64,000 nucleotides of DNA from the NCBI RefSeq assembly GCF_000204055.1, contig NW_006768795.1, positions 974,579-1,038,578 on the forward strand. The letters are read 5' to 3'. Below, piece by piece: positions 36,751-48,109 of the stretch. The notes under the pieces were generated by a model. The model was not told the origin of the DNA. It was given only the letters and a program-made list of their open reading frames with translations, and did no database searches. Numbering within the stretch: the stretch's first letter is position 1; the number at the start of each line of letters is the position of its first letter. A program made the position numbers and the translations under genes. This DNA is from Melampsora larici-populina 98AG31. Taxonomy: Eukaryota > Basidiomycota > Pucciniomycetes > Pucciniales > Melampsoraceae.

Positions 36751-36964
36751 GGGGGTTTCAAGTCAATAAATTTACGGTATTTTACAGTCCAACAAGTTGT
36801 CCGATGTTGCAAAATAACCGTAAATTTAAAAAAATCGGGACACCTTTTTAGGTGTCCCGAATGGTGTTGACCGTATATTTGCAGAAAAAAGTCCCACCGC
36901 AAAATTTAAGAAACTTGTCCGTTTTTTAAAAAGTTTCACAAAATATTTCTGACTTGAAACCCCC
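36751..36964. mobile_element. 214-bp MITE with TA target duplication
   Basis: The ends are GGGGGTTTCAAGTCA and its exact complement, each next to TA (36749-36750 and 36965-36966). Inside is a second perfect hairpin, GGGACACC-TTTTTA-GGTGTCCC (36838-36859). Tc1/mariner-type non-autonomous element, located between the convergent BTB and AMMECR1 genes. Confidence 0.7.
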
Positions 36965-36966
36965 TA

Positions 36967-37561
36967 ATGGAGACCTCAATTCATTGAAACCGACAGGATA
37001 CTCATGATCAATGAGTAACATTGTAATTATCCGGAGGTGGCCACGGACTCCCTCGGAGGCCATTTGAGTATATAAACTGGTTTCCATGAGGCAATTCTGA
37101 CCAAAGTGGACCTGCATGCAGTATTTAAAGTCCTTGAGGAAGGGAACGAATCTGATGGGATTGTCATCCAGATAAAAATCCAAGTCTGAGACTGTAGTAT
37201 TTCAATAGAGTTCCAATACTATAGTCAAACAGTGGCTTAAAAGGTAAGCAGAACAGTCAAAGAGCGGCATTGGCATTAGTACCAATGCTAAGGTTCTTGA
37301 TGTTTCACAGTCATCACAACATTAGTTGTTTGTCAAAGGGAAAGATAAACTGCTTTTACATTGCGATTTTTCTTGGTGAAGTCTTCATTGGCTGTATGCA
37401 TACAACCTTCATCTTGAGCATTGGAGACTTGATTGTCGAATATTACAAAAAGAACATCAGTACATCTTGTTCCGGGAGCTGATGAGGCTAACCCATTGAC
37501 GATAAAAATATAATAATAATACAATAATCGGATTAAGACATATATGAGCAAAATCGCAAAA
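36967..37561. other. Non-coding stretch after the MITE
   Basis: 3' region of the AMMECR1 gene. Short frames only. Confidence 0.35.
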
Positions 37562-38834
37562 TCACACTGGGCACCCCATGAGAGATCTCCACTCTTCAAA
37601 TTCATGATAAGTAGCGGTCCACTTTGAAGATTGATATCGTTCTATGATCAATGTATCACGTAGTGCTTTATCAATCGGTCCATCCCATCCGGCTGTTCCG
37701 TTAAAGTACGTCAAAGATCAAGTAAAGATAGAGAGGGGCAAAACAAGGTTAAGCTGAGGTTCTTTCAGGAAGTAATAAATCCACAATTTCTGGTATGATC
37801 ATGTATGACAGACAGAAGATCAAGTATGAGCTTGTTGTGACGTACCTTTCCGAATGGCTGAGTCAATTGCTTCCAAATGAACCCACTCTTGCTCTAGAGC
37901 CACGTCGGGAAGATAAGTAGCGGAAAGTGTATGCTTGCGTTTATTGCCATGCATTACACGAGGTGAGTTTCGGACCTTCAAGATTTGGTCGTCCGACGCT
38001 TCAGTTGCTGTCGCGATTCCGTTTGTGTTCAAGGATGGAACTGCCTGCTCTTCTCGAGGTGTGACGGATTCAGAGTCAGGTGGACTTTTTGAATTTGGAA
38101 GTGGATAATATGACGGATCTGGTAGATGGATATAGATTCCGTGTTTTCCAATCGTCCAATCTGTTACACCTTGACAATCTTCAAAACTATGAAGAAGTGA
38201 GACTGTACACGATAGTTTTTTGAGTTCGGGAAGAGAGACCGGTGGGAATCGATGATCTTTGAGCGCACTGTGGAGTTTCATAATCTCATAGTGAGCTTTG
38301 TGATTGAGCTGTGCATAGGTGTTTCGAAAGACTAACCTGATCAAGGCGTAATCTTTCAAACCTTCGTTTATTGGACTTGGAGAAAAATTTCCAATGCAAC
38401 CCCTTAACCTAGGGTGATGACCGTTCCGAACCACGTTCCAGGTGACAAACAGAGGGCTGATGATAGGCAAGTCAAAGACGTAGAATATATGAAACACAGA
38501 GCGAGAGACCGTTTGTCAATACATTTGTGTCTTCATCAAATAGACACTTTGGACTGATTCCGAGAGCGGTCTAGCATTAGAAACACAAGAATAATCAAAC
38601 GACTCACAATGCATCTGAACCGATTAAATTGGCAAGCTCTTGACCGATTTGATCTCTCGAAGCTGAAGAAGCATCATGTTGGATCACTTCGACATTTCTT
38701 TTACTATCAGGTTTTGATCGAAGTTCCGAATCAAGTACATTGAAACAATAAAAGCAATGCTGAATTTGTGCTGGATCTGTAGGCGAGCTGGGTGCTTGCT
38801 CTGACTTCCAAATCGAAAACTTTGATACTGACAT
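37562..38834 (-). CDS. AMMECR1-domain protein
   Basis: Four exons: 38608..38834, 38337..38456, 37846..38267 and 37562..37692 (299 aa, phases agree). AMMECR1 is a highly conserved fold found in all domains of life. The signature LRGCIG is at 93-98, inside PLFVTWNVV ... LRGCIGNF. Other hallmark blocks are the N-terminal HCFYCFNVLDSEL, ALKDHRFPPVSLPELKKLSC, DWTIGKHGIYI, ATYLPDVALEQEWVHLEAID and the C-terminal ERYQSSKW. A Ser/Pro/Glu-rich insert (about 170-215, containing PPDSESVTPREEQ) interrupts the domain after GIYIHL and is unusual. Exact biochemical function is unknown; human AMMECR1 is linked to a developmental syndrome. It converges on the BTB gene. Confidence 0.9.
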
Positions 38835-39012
38835 TTGAAGAAAGGAATTCTTGTTGAAAATGGAGAAACAGGCAAGTCTGGAAACAGTTTTGACTCAAGA
38901 CCGACGTGAACCCGATGGTAAACTTATCAAAGTCCCCCCCGCTAAGTTTAACCCGATGACCACACCCCAAAAGATAAATCACAGACTTTCTCTAACTTAA
39001 AATAGTCCGTTA

Positions 39013-39172
39013 GGGGTTCTCAAAGTTGGCCCGGTTTCAAGAAAACCCAGTTGACCCGGTTGCTTTTTGGCAGTAACCTTGTGTATCGAGTTGACATTTT
39101 TTGACAGATCACAGCCAAAAAGTCAACTGGGTCAACCGGGTTTTTACAAACCGGGTCTACTTTGAGAACCCC
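39013..39172. repeat. 160-bp foldback MITE, family M copy 1
   Basis: The arms start GGGGTTCTCAAAGT and end ACTTTGAGAACCCC, with further pairing such as AACCCAGTTGACC/GGTCAACCGGGTT. The unpaired core (GGCAGTAACCTTGTGTATCG...) recurs in copy 2 at 46527..46669. No coding capacity. Confidence 0.65.
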
Positions 39173-39533
39173 TGTTGATGCTGACAGCTGTTGTTCAGGA
39201 CTTTGTTAAAGACTTTCTAAGCTTTTGGTTTCACTTTCTAACTCAAATAAAACCCTCCTCAGATTCATGTTGTGGGCGCGCCTGGTAGCGCCTCAAAGCT
39301 CCAAAATGTGTAGGGGCGCGCCCCATAGTTAGTCCGCGGGTTTTTGTCAGTTCAGCCACCCATCTCCATCAGAAATGCCTGAGGCTGAGGAGGACTCTGA
39401 CTCTGAGGAGTGTGCTTCATCATGGTATTGAGATGTTGGTCCAATAGTCACCTGCTAAGAGGTATTTGTGGCAAGACAGAAGTGAGGTGATGGGGATGGG
39501 GGAATAGTCGGGCTCTCAAATCTATCAAGAAAG
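39173..39533. other. Non-coding stretch
   Basis: GC-rich patch (GGGCGCGCC) but no gene. Confidence 0.3.
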
Positions 39534-39605
39534 GTCCAGAAGTGACATCCAAAAACATTTTGGAGGTGTCCCAGAAGTTTCTGGGTGTCACTTCTTGACA
39601 CTTCT
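39534..39605. repeat. Small palindromic MITE, copy 2
   Basis: CCAGAAGTGACATCC ... GGGTGTCACTTCTTGACA. Inverted relative to the copy at 30790..30866; the two share CTCCAAAATGTTTTTG on opposite strands. Confidence 0.55.
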
Positions 39606-40439
39606 GGGACACAAAACACAAGTTGTTAATACCCCTATTGTTTCAGTAGAACACAAAAGGGGTATTGTAACAAAAATTATGAAAAAATCACAGGAACAGA
39701 AAGAAGCAAGTAGAAATATTAGGGCGGTTCAAGAAGGGCTTTTACAGCCCTTCCTTAAAATTTAAGTTTGGTTTGGGAGCTTTAAATTATAAGTAAAATT
39801 TTAGGTTTGTGGTCCACAGTTTTGCAATCACCCAAATTTTCTTAAAAGTTTTAAAACTTGTTCCCGCAATTCAAAAAAAAGTGTTGTGTATCAGGTATGA
39901 ACTTTGAAAAAAACAATTGCTTCCATGTCCCTGGATCACAACAGTTTTTTGTCGAAAAAAATCAGTATTTTTTTCTGGACATGTTTTTTTCACTGTTACC
40001 TCTTTCATTGACAAACTATTTTGTACATGATTGGCCCAAACACAGATATCCCCGGCTTTGCCCGCATCCCTTGGTACCCCAACAACCCTCAAACTCATGT
40101 TCCCTCTTCTGGTCTTGTGGCTCATTACTTGTCAAGAAATCACCGTGGAAAATACCTTGTAGCATGTCGATGTGCGCACACGACGAGATTTGAAAAAAAG
40201 GATAATGTTTTGTTGAAGTAAGTGTGCGCAAAGCAGCTCAGACCTGCATATTTGTCTCACAGAGGGCTTGATTTCTGAGCACCTGGACAAAGGGATAGTC
40301 TTTGGATCCAAAGATCTGTTCAAAGGGAAAGTCTTTGGGTCCAAAGACCTGTTTAAAACTTCTATCATTCCACTATGACTTTCTTTTTGTGTGTGCAAGT
40401 CAAGGTGCTACCAAGAAATTCACACGGTGAATTCCTTTC
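39606..40439. other. Non-coding stretch
   Basis: Mutually antisense short frames without motif support. Confidence 0.3.
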
Positions 40440-41143
40440 TTATCATATCTGATCAGGAGTGGCACCCACGTTAGGACATCAAAGGAACCGGCTTCAGGAC
40501 TTCAATTGCAAAGTAATCATGTTCTCATCATTTGCAATGGATTTTTGTTGATTTGGTTTTGGCCAAGTAGGATAGTGAGTGCCCACGTCCAAGATTGCTG
40601 TTATTACCCGCCGAGTACAGTTAATTACAGACCACATCCCACTTTGTAATTCCTGGCAAATCTACCCACAGAAGCGCCATTTCTGTTACTTCCAAGACGT
40701 TTGAGGGTGATGGCAAGTTGCTTTTTGGCAGGAGGCTGAACAAGGTTTCCGGAAGATACAAATACGTCATGTGATTGAATCATCTGAAGCAAGGCGTAGA
40801 AGCCTTTGGGTGTGGTTTGCATGGCCTGGCGGAAGTCCATGTGTTGTGCTTGTGACATATCTTGTAAGTCAAAGGTGGTAGAGAAAGGCAAATGAGTCCA
40901 ATATTGAAGATAACATCTGGCAATTACATGAGCAAGAAGCTCACCCCACTGTTGTTCAGGATCAAGAACAGCATTGTGCAGGGTGGCCATCACGTGATTA
41001 TTTTGGAATACAAGATTGCCTTCAGTCAGAATGTGGCAAATGCAATGTTGTCCAGGCAGAAGTATTTCAGAATCCAAGTGGGACACACCCAATAGATTGG
41101 TCAAGTCACGGATGACTGAAACCCGATTGGAGACGCAAGGCAT
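40440..41143 (-). pseudogene. PIF/Harbinger transposase N-terminal fragment
   Basis: The minus strand encodes MDFRQAMQTTPKGFYALLQM ... PPAKKQLAITLKRLGSNRNG followed by ASVGRFARNYKVGCG. This is the helix-turn-helix region that precedes the DDE domain in Harbinger (DDE_Tnp_4) transposases. After a frameshift the next block reads NCTRRVITAILDVGTHYPTW, also in family order. The catalytic DDE part is missing. Not obviously part of the 13.1 kb element, as I found no matching ends. Confidence 0.6.
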
Positions 41144-43484
41144 GAAGGATGAAACAAGTGAGGGAAACCAGAGGAAGTTGAGATGATGAAACAGGGTTGA
41201 TGAGGTCTGGGGATAGACCAGACTCTTGTTTTCTGCACACCTGTAAGACCCCTTGAAAAGAGCGTGAATTGTTCAAGACTCAAAAAAAATCACAAGGCAA
41301 AAAAAGGACTGTTGGATTGAAGAAAAAAAGAATTCATTGCACTTTTGGAAAAATTTTTCCTGATTTTGCCAGCACTTAAAATTTAGATCAGAGTTGTTGG
41401 TGACTTTGCGAACATGAATTTTAAGGAATGTCAGTCCTTAAAATTCTGGATCAACCATTTGCGTGCAGGGTGTTCACAAATCTCATCTTGAACGGCCCTA
41501 ATATAGACATTTTTGTATATATTTACCATTTTTTTGTTTTGTTGGGAGTTTTCTACAGGAAGATCTGCCTTTATTTTTCTTTGCTGCACAGAAAATATCA
41601 CTTTCTGTGCAGTGTAATGTTTTTGTCAGCTTGAGACTTGAAAGAGCTGGCATAAAATAGTTGACTTGTGAAGTCTAAAAGTTGATGATGATGAGAAACA
41701 AGGTCAATGTGATGCAGACATGCCTTTGTGGCAGGAGTTGTTCTACCAAAAATCTAGTCAAAAAAGGAGTTCTTGTAAAAGGACAAGAAATGATTAGACC
41801 ATCAGTGTATCTAATAAAAAATTACAAGTGAGTTGGCAACTCACTTTGTGGACAGCTCTTCTTGGGTTTTTGAGAAATCTATTAGATTACTGTCTACTGA
41901 TCCTTATCAGTTAGAAGTCTTCCAAAGTGTCTTGGCAAATGAGATCTCAAAGGGCAAAAATTAAATAGCTTGTACTATGCTTTGTTGAGAATGGTAAGGT
42001 CCTTCAAACAACTAGGTGTGAATGAGAAAATACAGCACTCTTTTGAGTCAAAGAACAAGGTTTTCTTCCAAGGACCAAAAGAAATAGCATTTTAAAGTTA
42101 GCCAGTAGGCAAGAAAGTTATTCTAGTGATCTATGGGCTTACTTAAAACAAATGGACTGTTTAAATTCTGAAAGTAAAAGCTTGGAAGGTTTTAGCAATG
42201 AGTCTGGTTGCCAAGAATGGTGCACAGTTTTTTGGATAACCTTTTCTTTCTTTGTAGGAGAGAAGGTATTTGTATACTTGTTAAATCATCTATATGATTA
42301 TTTCATTAAGGCTCAGCCTGAATGACTACCTGGTCATAGGCTGTACTAGTTTTGATAGTCCCTTTCATTCATGGTCACCTTACTTTGTAATTATTCTCCC
42401 AGTCAGGGTTACGATTTCATTCCACCCTGAATAGTTATTGTTGCATTGTTATTGCAACATTGTGTGAAAAATATACTTTCAAAACTTGAGTAATAGAGAT
42501 GTAGTTTTATTTGTTACTTTTTTTTATGAATTATATTGTGTATCACCAATAGAAAGAAGTTGTTAACCGGTTAGAACTTGTTTGATGCAGAATGTCTTCT
42601 TATGGTTGAAATTTTTAGTGACCACAATATGATCAATATACAACTTTAACAAAGTCACCCTTGGACCAATGATTAGTTGATAGAGGGACTTTAACTCATA
42701 CATCAAATTTGGTGTATGAACCAGAAAAGTTGGATTGCAAATTTTGCAACACTCCATATCTGTGTACCCCACAGGCAAACATCCTTTGGAACAAAGAAAA
42801 GTGCACCTGCTCAACCTACACATACTGGTCTTTGTAAAATTATCTCTTGGCTCCAGGAAAGCACTGAATAACAGACTTGAGACATTGGGTTATGTGTAAC
42901 ATTTCAGCCTGCCCGGTGTGAGCTTTTGACAGGGTGGTCAGCTTTCTCCCAGATTTTGGTGTTTTTGCAAGTTTCACAATTGAATAGTCCACAAGGATTC
43001 TGTCAAATCAGAAGTAGGATGCACACATGTGTGTAAAGTAAGCAGACACACAACTCTTTTCTTTGGTCCCAAAGATATCTGTTTGTAGAGTACACAAATA
43101 TTGAGCATTGAAGAAGTCCCCAGCCAAACTTTGCCAGTTCACATGCCAAATTCAAAAATAAGGTATAAGTTCCTCTCTTGACTACTCATTTGTCCAAGAG
43201 GGACTTTGTCAAGTGTCAATATGTATGATGGAATTTTGGTGACATGACCATTGTATGTGGGGATGTATAGTGAGCTGTAAAATTCAAATATTCATCACCC
43301 AATGGGACAAGTCTCATAGAATTATTGGGAATGCACAGCAAATCAATTACATGTCTCAAATAATAGCTGTCTGTTATGGTAATGCAACATGATTTCTAGT
43401 CCTCAAACAGATTCTTTCCTATCCACTCCCACATTTTATCAATCTTAAAAATCTTCCACTAGTCCACTCATCAGATTCATATCA
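41144..43484. other. 2.3-kb stretch without recognised gene
   Basis: Scattered short frames (for example 42563..42823 -) lacking motifs. The last few hundred bases should be the promoter of the 43485 gene. Confidence 0.3.
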
Positions 43485-46214
43485 ATGAACTTCTTTCTCA
43501 TCAAAAAGACTACCACTGGGAGATTTCTTGCCTCAGGATCTCTTTTTGCATTTAGAATCATCCTTTTTTCAAAAGTTGAGAGAGTTGTTTCACCAGAAAT
43601 CTCAGTACAGAATGGTTCAGGAAGCTTCAATGAAGAAAATAATGGTGGTCAGATATTTGGAGAGGCACTTTTTCCTGTCAGCAGTCAATATAGAACAATG
43701 GGTTTATGGCCATCAAGACATCAAGAAGGTATTACGAATCAAGTCAATTATCATGATTTCAATTATGGTAGTATCTGCAACCCTGAATCAATAGATCTCA
43801 GCAATGGTGAAATTGATCAAGCTTCAAGATATGCATTTACTCCAAACAACATGTTAGGATTTGGAAGCCCTGACAAAAACAATGAACTAGAAAGAACAGG
43901 ATCAATTAACTTCCATCCCCAGGACTTCAGTATTCCCTGGTATCACATTTGGGATGAACCAGGAATACATGGTGGTTCAGTGGAAAGCAAATCATTTGAG
44001 CCTCATAATGTCATAAATCCAACCACGGGTAGCTACAGTGCATACAATCCTCACCTGTCTGAGATTACAGACATGAGGTATTCTTCACCTCAGATACCAG
44101 ATCAAAATGTTCAAAACACTGGTAACATATTGGAAGATGGACACATTAGTAGTGATAGAATAAATCATATCATGGAATCTTTTCCTGACTATGATCATAT
44201 ATACTCAGAAATGGAAAAACACAATCTTATACCAATTGATTTAGATCAACAAATAGGACAAAGAATTGTAGAAGATACTGAAGCCCCTGGGTGCAATAAC
44301 CACTATGGATACCACATTGAAGCATCAACTCCCTCAGAGCATGAAATGGTCCAGAAAGGAAATTTGGACATTGACATCCCACAATACACAAGCTCTCTTG
44401 GAGAATACACAACAATGTTTGGGAAATACCCTGCTAGATCACAAGTCACCCCCAATTCAAACAATAGAGATTTTGGGCTAGGTGAAATATTTTCAATGCC
44501 AAGCAATACACACAAAAATCCTGAATCTCTGTTATTGTACAAAAATTCACCTCTCTGCATGGCTGGTCACAATATGCCCCCAAAAACATTTCACAATACA
44601 CATCAGCAGGTGAGGCAACATACAACTGGTGAAAACACAAACAATCCTTACAATTATCCACAGAGACAGAATTTCATTGGAGATTTTCCCCTTGGAAACA
44701 AAGAATTTTTACCAGAGATAGGCCAAAATTTCAGGACGGCTCACATGAGTGAAGTAAACTCATTTGAATCACAAGATTTCTTAGAGGCTCCCCAACTATT
44801 TAGATCATCCAAAAGAAAATCAACAGACACAGTTGAAAAGAGGTTTGATGGGGGCAGAAATAAACTTCCAAGGAAAAGTGTACAGAATGTTCTCACACTT
44901 TCTCCGCGTGAAATTAAATTGATGAAACATATCAAGGAAAATAGCAGAGTTGTCTATAAGCACACCTATGGTGGCATATCACGCAGGGAGATGGTGCAAA
45001 CAATTCAAGACATGGGAATGAGCTGCATAAAGTCAGATTTACAAGTATATTCTCATAACAAAAAATGGTTTAGGAAATGGGAACAAGGACTTGTAAATTT
45101 CATAAATGCCTTGGACGTTTCTGGTCCTTCAAGTGGTGGAAGTCCAACATTCTTGCTGAATGCCATCAAAAAAGTGGACTCTGGGATTATTATGGGATTC
45201 CTAGGTCTTTTACAATTGATTGAACCTCCAGGTGGTTTGGAGCTACTGAATGAGGGATTAGAGTTCATTGAAAGCTATCTGGACCATGTGTCTGCATCAG
45301 TTATGAAGAATTTACCACATTTGACAAAGAAAATCATCCCAGCTATTGACATTTCATCTGGTCCGTTGGAAGTGTTCATGTCTCTGTTTTTGGTTGATAG
45401 AAAAAGAAACATAAGAATAGAACTATATCACAATATTTGGCACAAGTGGAAGTGTCAAAAATTCCCATCAATTGCTGAAGTACCCCTGGGTGAATTCACT
45501 AGTGCTATATATGGAATGACTTTGCCATATATCAAAGAGAAGAAAAGACCAGTCACCCAACCAGTAAAAAAATCACTGAAGCTGGAGCCTTCACGTCGGG
45601 AAAGATCTTACAAATATAACCGTCACATTTCAAGAAAAGGTAGAGAATGTATGGATGAGTTTGATAGTATCTTTGAGGACACAGAGAGTTATTTTGCAAA
45701 CCTGAAAAAAGATATGACAATGAAATTAACTGATGAGAAGATAAACCTCACCAAAGGAGAATTGATGCATTTCAGAAATCTTTTGCTCAATGCTGTTAGT
45801 GTTGTGAAGATCACTGTAGTGGAAGGGTTCTTTGGAATAATCAAGTGTGTACATGAAGAACACAACTTGGATTGGGATATTGAGCCTATTCTCATTAGCG
45901 GCTGGACTTTCTTCAAAAATTATTTCTCCTTATGGAAATCACTACCTCTGGAGATTCTCTTCCTTGGAGAATCCCTGGCAAAATTTGAAAAACAGGTGAT
46001 GCTGAATTCAGACTTGAAATCTGTTGCTGAATACTTTCACAGTGTGATGAAGGCCTCCCATACAAAGGTGATCTCTGTAAATCCAGTCCTGAATCTCTTG
46101 GGAGAGTGGAGAAAATCATTCAACACAGATCAGGATAATTTCAAGGTCTTCCAGATGATTTTGAGGTCTTATAATGAAACTCCATTTTCCCGTTGGTTTA
46201 AATTTCAATATTGA
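43485..46214 (+). CDS. Rust-type 909-aa protein of unknown function
   Basis: A single uninterrupted frame of 909 codons. The N-terminus (MNFFLIKKTTTGRFLASGSL followed by FAFRIILFS) could be a weak signal peptide or anchor, and an upstream exon is possible. Residues about 35-430 are Asn/His/Gln/Pro-rich and probably disordered. Near residue 440-465 is a basic patch (SSKRKS ... NKLPRKS). Residues about 470-905 look helical and ordered, with a second basic cluster (EKKRPVTQPVKKS) and a conserved-looking end, SVMKASHTKVISVNPVLNLL. The same end occurs in the fragment at 32464..32790, so this belongs to a dispersed family. It has no known domain. Long intact coding with no stops argues for a functional gene in a repeat-rich setting. 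Confidence 0.65.
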   Translation: MNFFLIKKTTTGRFLASGSLFAFRIILFSKVERVVSPEISVQNGSGSFNEENNGGQIFGEALFPVSSQYRTMGLWPSRHQEGITNQVNYHDFNYGSICNPESIDLSNGEIDQASRYAFTPNNMLGFGSPDKNNELERTGSINFHPQDFSIPWYHIWDEPGIHGGSVESKSFEPHNVINPTTGSYSAYNPHLSEITDMRYSSPQIPDQNVQNTGNILEDGHISSDRINHIMESFPDYDHIYSEMEKHNLIPIDLDQQIGQRIVEDTEAPGCNNHYGYHIEASTPSEHEMVQKGNLDIDIPQYTSSLGEYTTMFGKYPARSQVTPNSNNRDFGLGEIFSMPSNTHKNPESLLLYKNSPLCMAGHNMPPKTFHNTHQQVRQHTTGENTNNPYNYPQRQNFIGDFPLGNKEFLPEIGQNFRTAHMSEVNSFESQDFLEAPQLFRSSKRKSTDTVEKRFDGGRNKLPRKSVQNVLTLSPREIKLMKHIKENSRVVYKHTYGGISRREMVQTIQDMGMSCIKSDLQVYSHNKKWFRKWEQGLVNFINALDVSGPSSGGSPTFLLNAIKKVDSGIIMGFLGLLQLIEPPGGLELLNEGLEFIESYLDHVSASVMKNLPHLTKKIIPAIDISSGPLEVFMSLFLVDRKRNIRIELYHNIWHKWKCQKFPSIAEVPLGEFTSAIYGMTLPYIKEKKRPVTQPVKKSLKLEPSRRERSYKYNRHISRKGRECMDEFDSIFEDTESYFANLKKDMTMKLTDEKINLTKGELMHFRNLLLNAVSVVKITVVEGFFGIIKCVHEEHNLDWDIEPILISGWTFFKNYFSLWKSLPLEILFLGESLAKFEKQVMLNSDLKSVAEYFHSVMKASHTKVISVNPVLNLLGEWRKSFNTDQDNFKVFQMILRSYNETPFSRWFKFQY

Positions 46215-46526
46215 GGTCAAGTTCATATGTTATAGAAAAAAATGAACGAGAATTACCAAGATTCACAGAAACAGACAGTGGGTAATGTGCCAAAATTGAA
46301 GTCTTGTTAAATTTGTGACCCATTTCACATGACCTCAACACACATGTTTGAGCTCATAAAAATGCACATGAAGCTGCTTTTTGCCAGATTTGAGATCTCT
46401 TCTGAATATCTTTGTATTCCTCATTCATCACAAAATTCATTTTGTACTCAAAGCTTGCTACAACAATAAGTGTGATTACTTTAAATGCTTGTTAATGTGA
46501 AAAATAATATACCTGTGATACATTAG

Positions 46527-46669
46527 CCAGTCTCAAACCAAACCCAGTACACCCAGTGGCTTTTTTGGCGGTAACTTTGTGTATTGAGTTGAAATTTTTG
46601 ACACCTCCCAGCCAAATAGTCCACCAGGTGTACCGGGTTTTTTGGCAACCGGGTTTGGTTTGAGACTGG
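46527..46669. repeat. 143-bp foldback MITE, family M copy 2
   Basis: The arms CCAGTCTCAAACCAAACCC and GGGTTTGGTTTGAGACTGG are perfectly complementary. The core GGCGGTAACTTTGTGTATTG parallels that of the copy at 39013..39172, but the arms differ in sequence while still pairing. Confidence 0.65.
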
Positions 46670-47192
46670 GTATTTAATAACAGTTCCTGCTTTTGTGCTT
46701 AACTAAGATGGCTCAATTTCTTTTTGATCACTTTATTTGTGCATGTATACTGCATAGATCAGTCACTAGAAGCGTGTTTCCCCTGAAATAAGATGAGGGA
46801 TCTTGTGAAACCTGTGATATTTTAAAAGTTTGAAAATGAGTCCAGATTTCTCAAGCAGTGTAGACATCAAAAATCAGTCAAGTTCAAAGTGATTTGAAGT
46901 ATATTGGAAGTCATATTGAGTGTGTGCTATGAATGTTTTTGCCTGAGCAGCCAGGTAAAATAAAAGCAGAAGCTATCATTTAGTTGACATAAGATTGTGT
47001 TGGTACCAAAGGTGGAAAAATGAGCATTTTCTCCAAAACACATGATGGATCAAGTCCTTTCAACCACACTACATTTTCTCTCTTTTGTTGGAAAGTGCAA
47101 TCATTAGGACATTACACAATATTTGTATATAACAAGTTTTTATGTTGAACACCAAGAATATGTAAGACTAAAAAATGAGGAAAAAAAAACTA
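46670..47192. other. Non-coding stretch
   Basis: Nothing recognised. Confidence 0.3.
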
Positions 47193-47274
47193 TACATCAT
47201 TTCTTGATAACAAACTAGGTCTTTATGGTTTCTTAGCACAATAAAGACCTAGTTTGTTATCAAGAAATGATGTA
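47193..47274. repeat. Perfect 33-bp inverted repeat with 16-nt loop
   Basis: Positions 47193-47225 and 47242-47274 are exact reverse complements; the left arm begins TACATCATTTCTTGATAAC. The loop is TGGTTTCTTAGCACAA. No mismatch in the stem, so it is young or under constraint. Confidence 0.8.
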
Positions 47275-48035
47275 GAGAAAAAGTATCTTCATTCCCAAGA
47301 AAAACAAAACATATAAAATGAGATACTTGATTAAAATATATCAAGTGATGAGTAAAATTATCTTGTTTAGAAAACCAAATATAAAAATCCAAGGTAACAA
47401 GTGTTCAGAACAAAAAAAAACTAAAGAGTATCACAAACTCATACAGTATACTTCCATCTTCTACAACTTCTGGCTCCAGTCCACCTCAAGTTTGTTGAGC
47501 ATTTTTTAGGACAAGCATAAGGTAGATGATCAAAAGCTTCATCTGGGAAACTTTCTCTGTTAAGTTCTGAATGGTGGTGTAATAGATCTGAAGGGCTTGT
47601 GGATGAGATTGTGAGAGACCTGACCTGAATGGTCTGGTATGATCTGGCTGGGCAGTGAGAAGTGTGTTCTCACTGTACCAAAACTTGGAAAGTTGTATCA
47701 AAAACTGGTCTGTAGACCTTTCTTGTGGTCCACCTTTCACTGGTCATGGCATGCAAGCCAGGTCATTGACTTCTGAACCACCTGTGGTATGGTAGTTTGG
47801 TCTAAGACTGAATATCCTTTGGAACCAGGAAACCAATAGTATACATAGTAGCTCTAGACATCAGTCAGAAACCACAACATATCTCTCCAGTCCCTCAACT
47901 CCGTTCAAGCTTCCCCATCCTTCACCTTCCTGTTAAATTTGTCCTTTTGAGTGAGGACTCATAAAGTTAAATTGCTATTGACCTAAGCTTTGATTGAAAT
48001 CAACTAAATAGAACCTATCAGTGGAAAGTATATAA
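47275..48035. other. Non-coding stretch
   Basis: Nothing recognised. Confidence 0.3.
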
Positions 48036-48106
48036 GGGAGCATTCACTTAAGCAATTTCTAGTCAAACATCTGCATTCTGCAAAATTTAATTAAGTGAAC
48101 ATACCC
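48036..48106. repeat. Short MITE of the GGGCGC..TTAAG family
   Basis: GGGAGCATTCACTTAAGC ... TTAAGTGAACATACCC forms a terminal inverted repeat. It is adjacent to a longer copy, separated by TTA. Confidence 0.55.
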
Positions 48107-48109
48107 TTA

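Noticed and set aside
37820..38497. Single-exon reading of the AMMECR1 gene
   Set aside because: The open frame reads through a 69-bp intron (38268-38336) and misses the conserved first and last exons; spliced phases restore the domain.
39858..40398. Several overlapping open frames of 70-110 codons on both strands
   Set aside because: They are mutually antisense in low-complexity sequence, with no conserved motifs.
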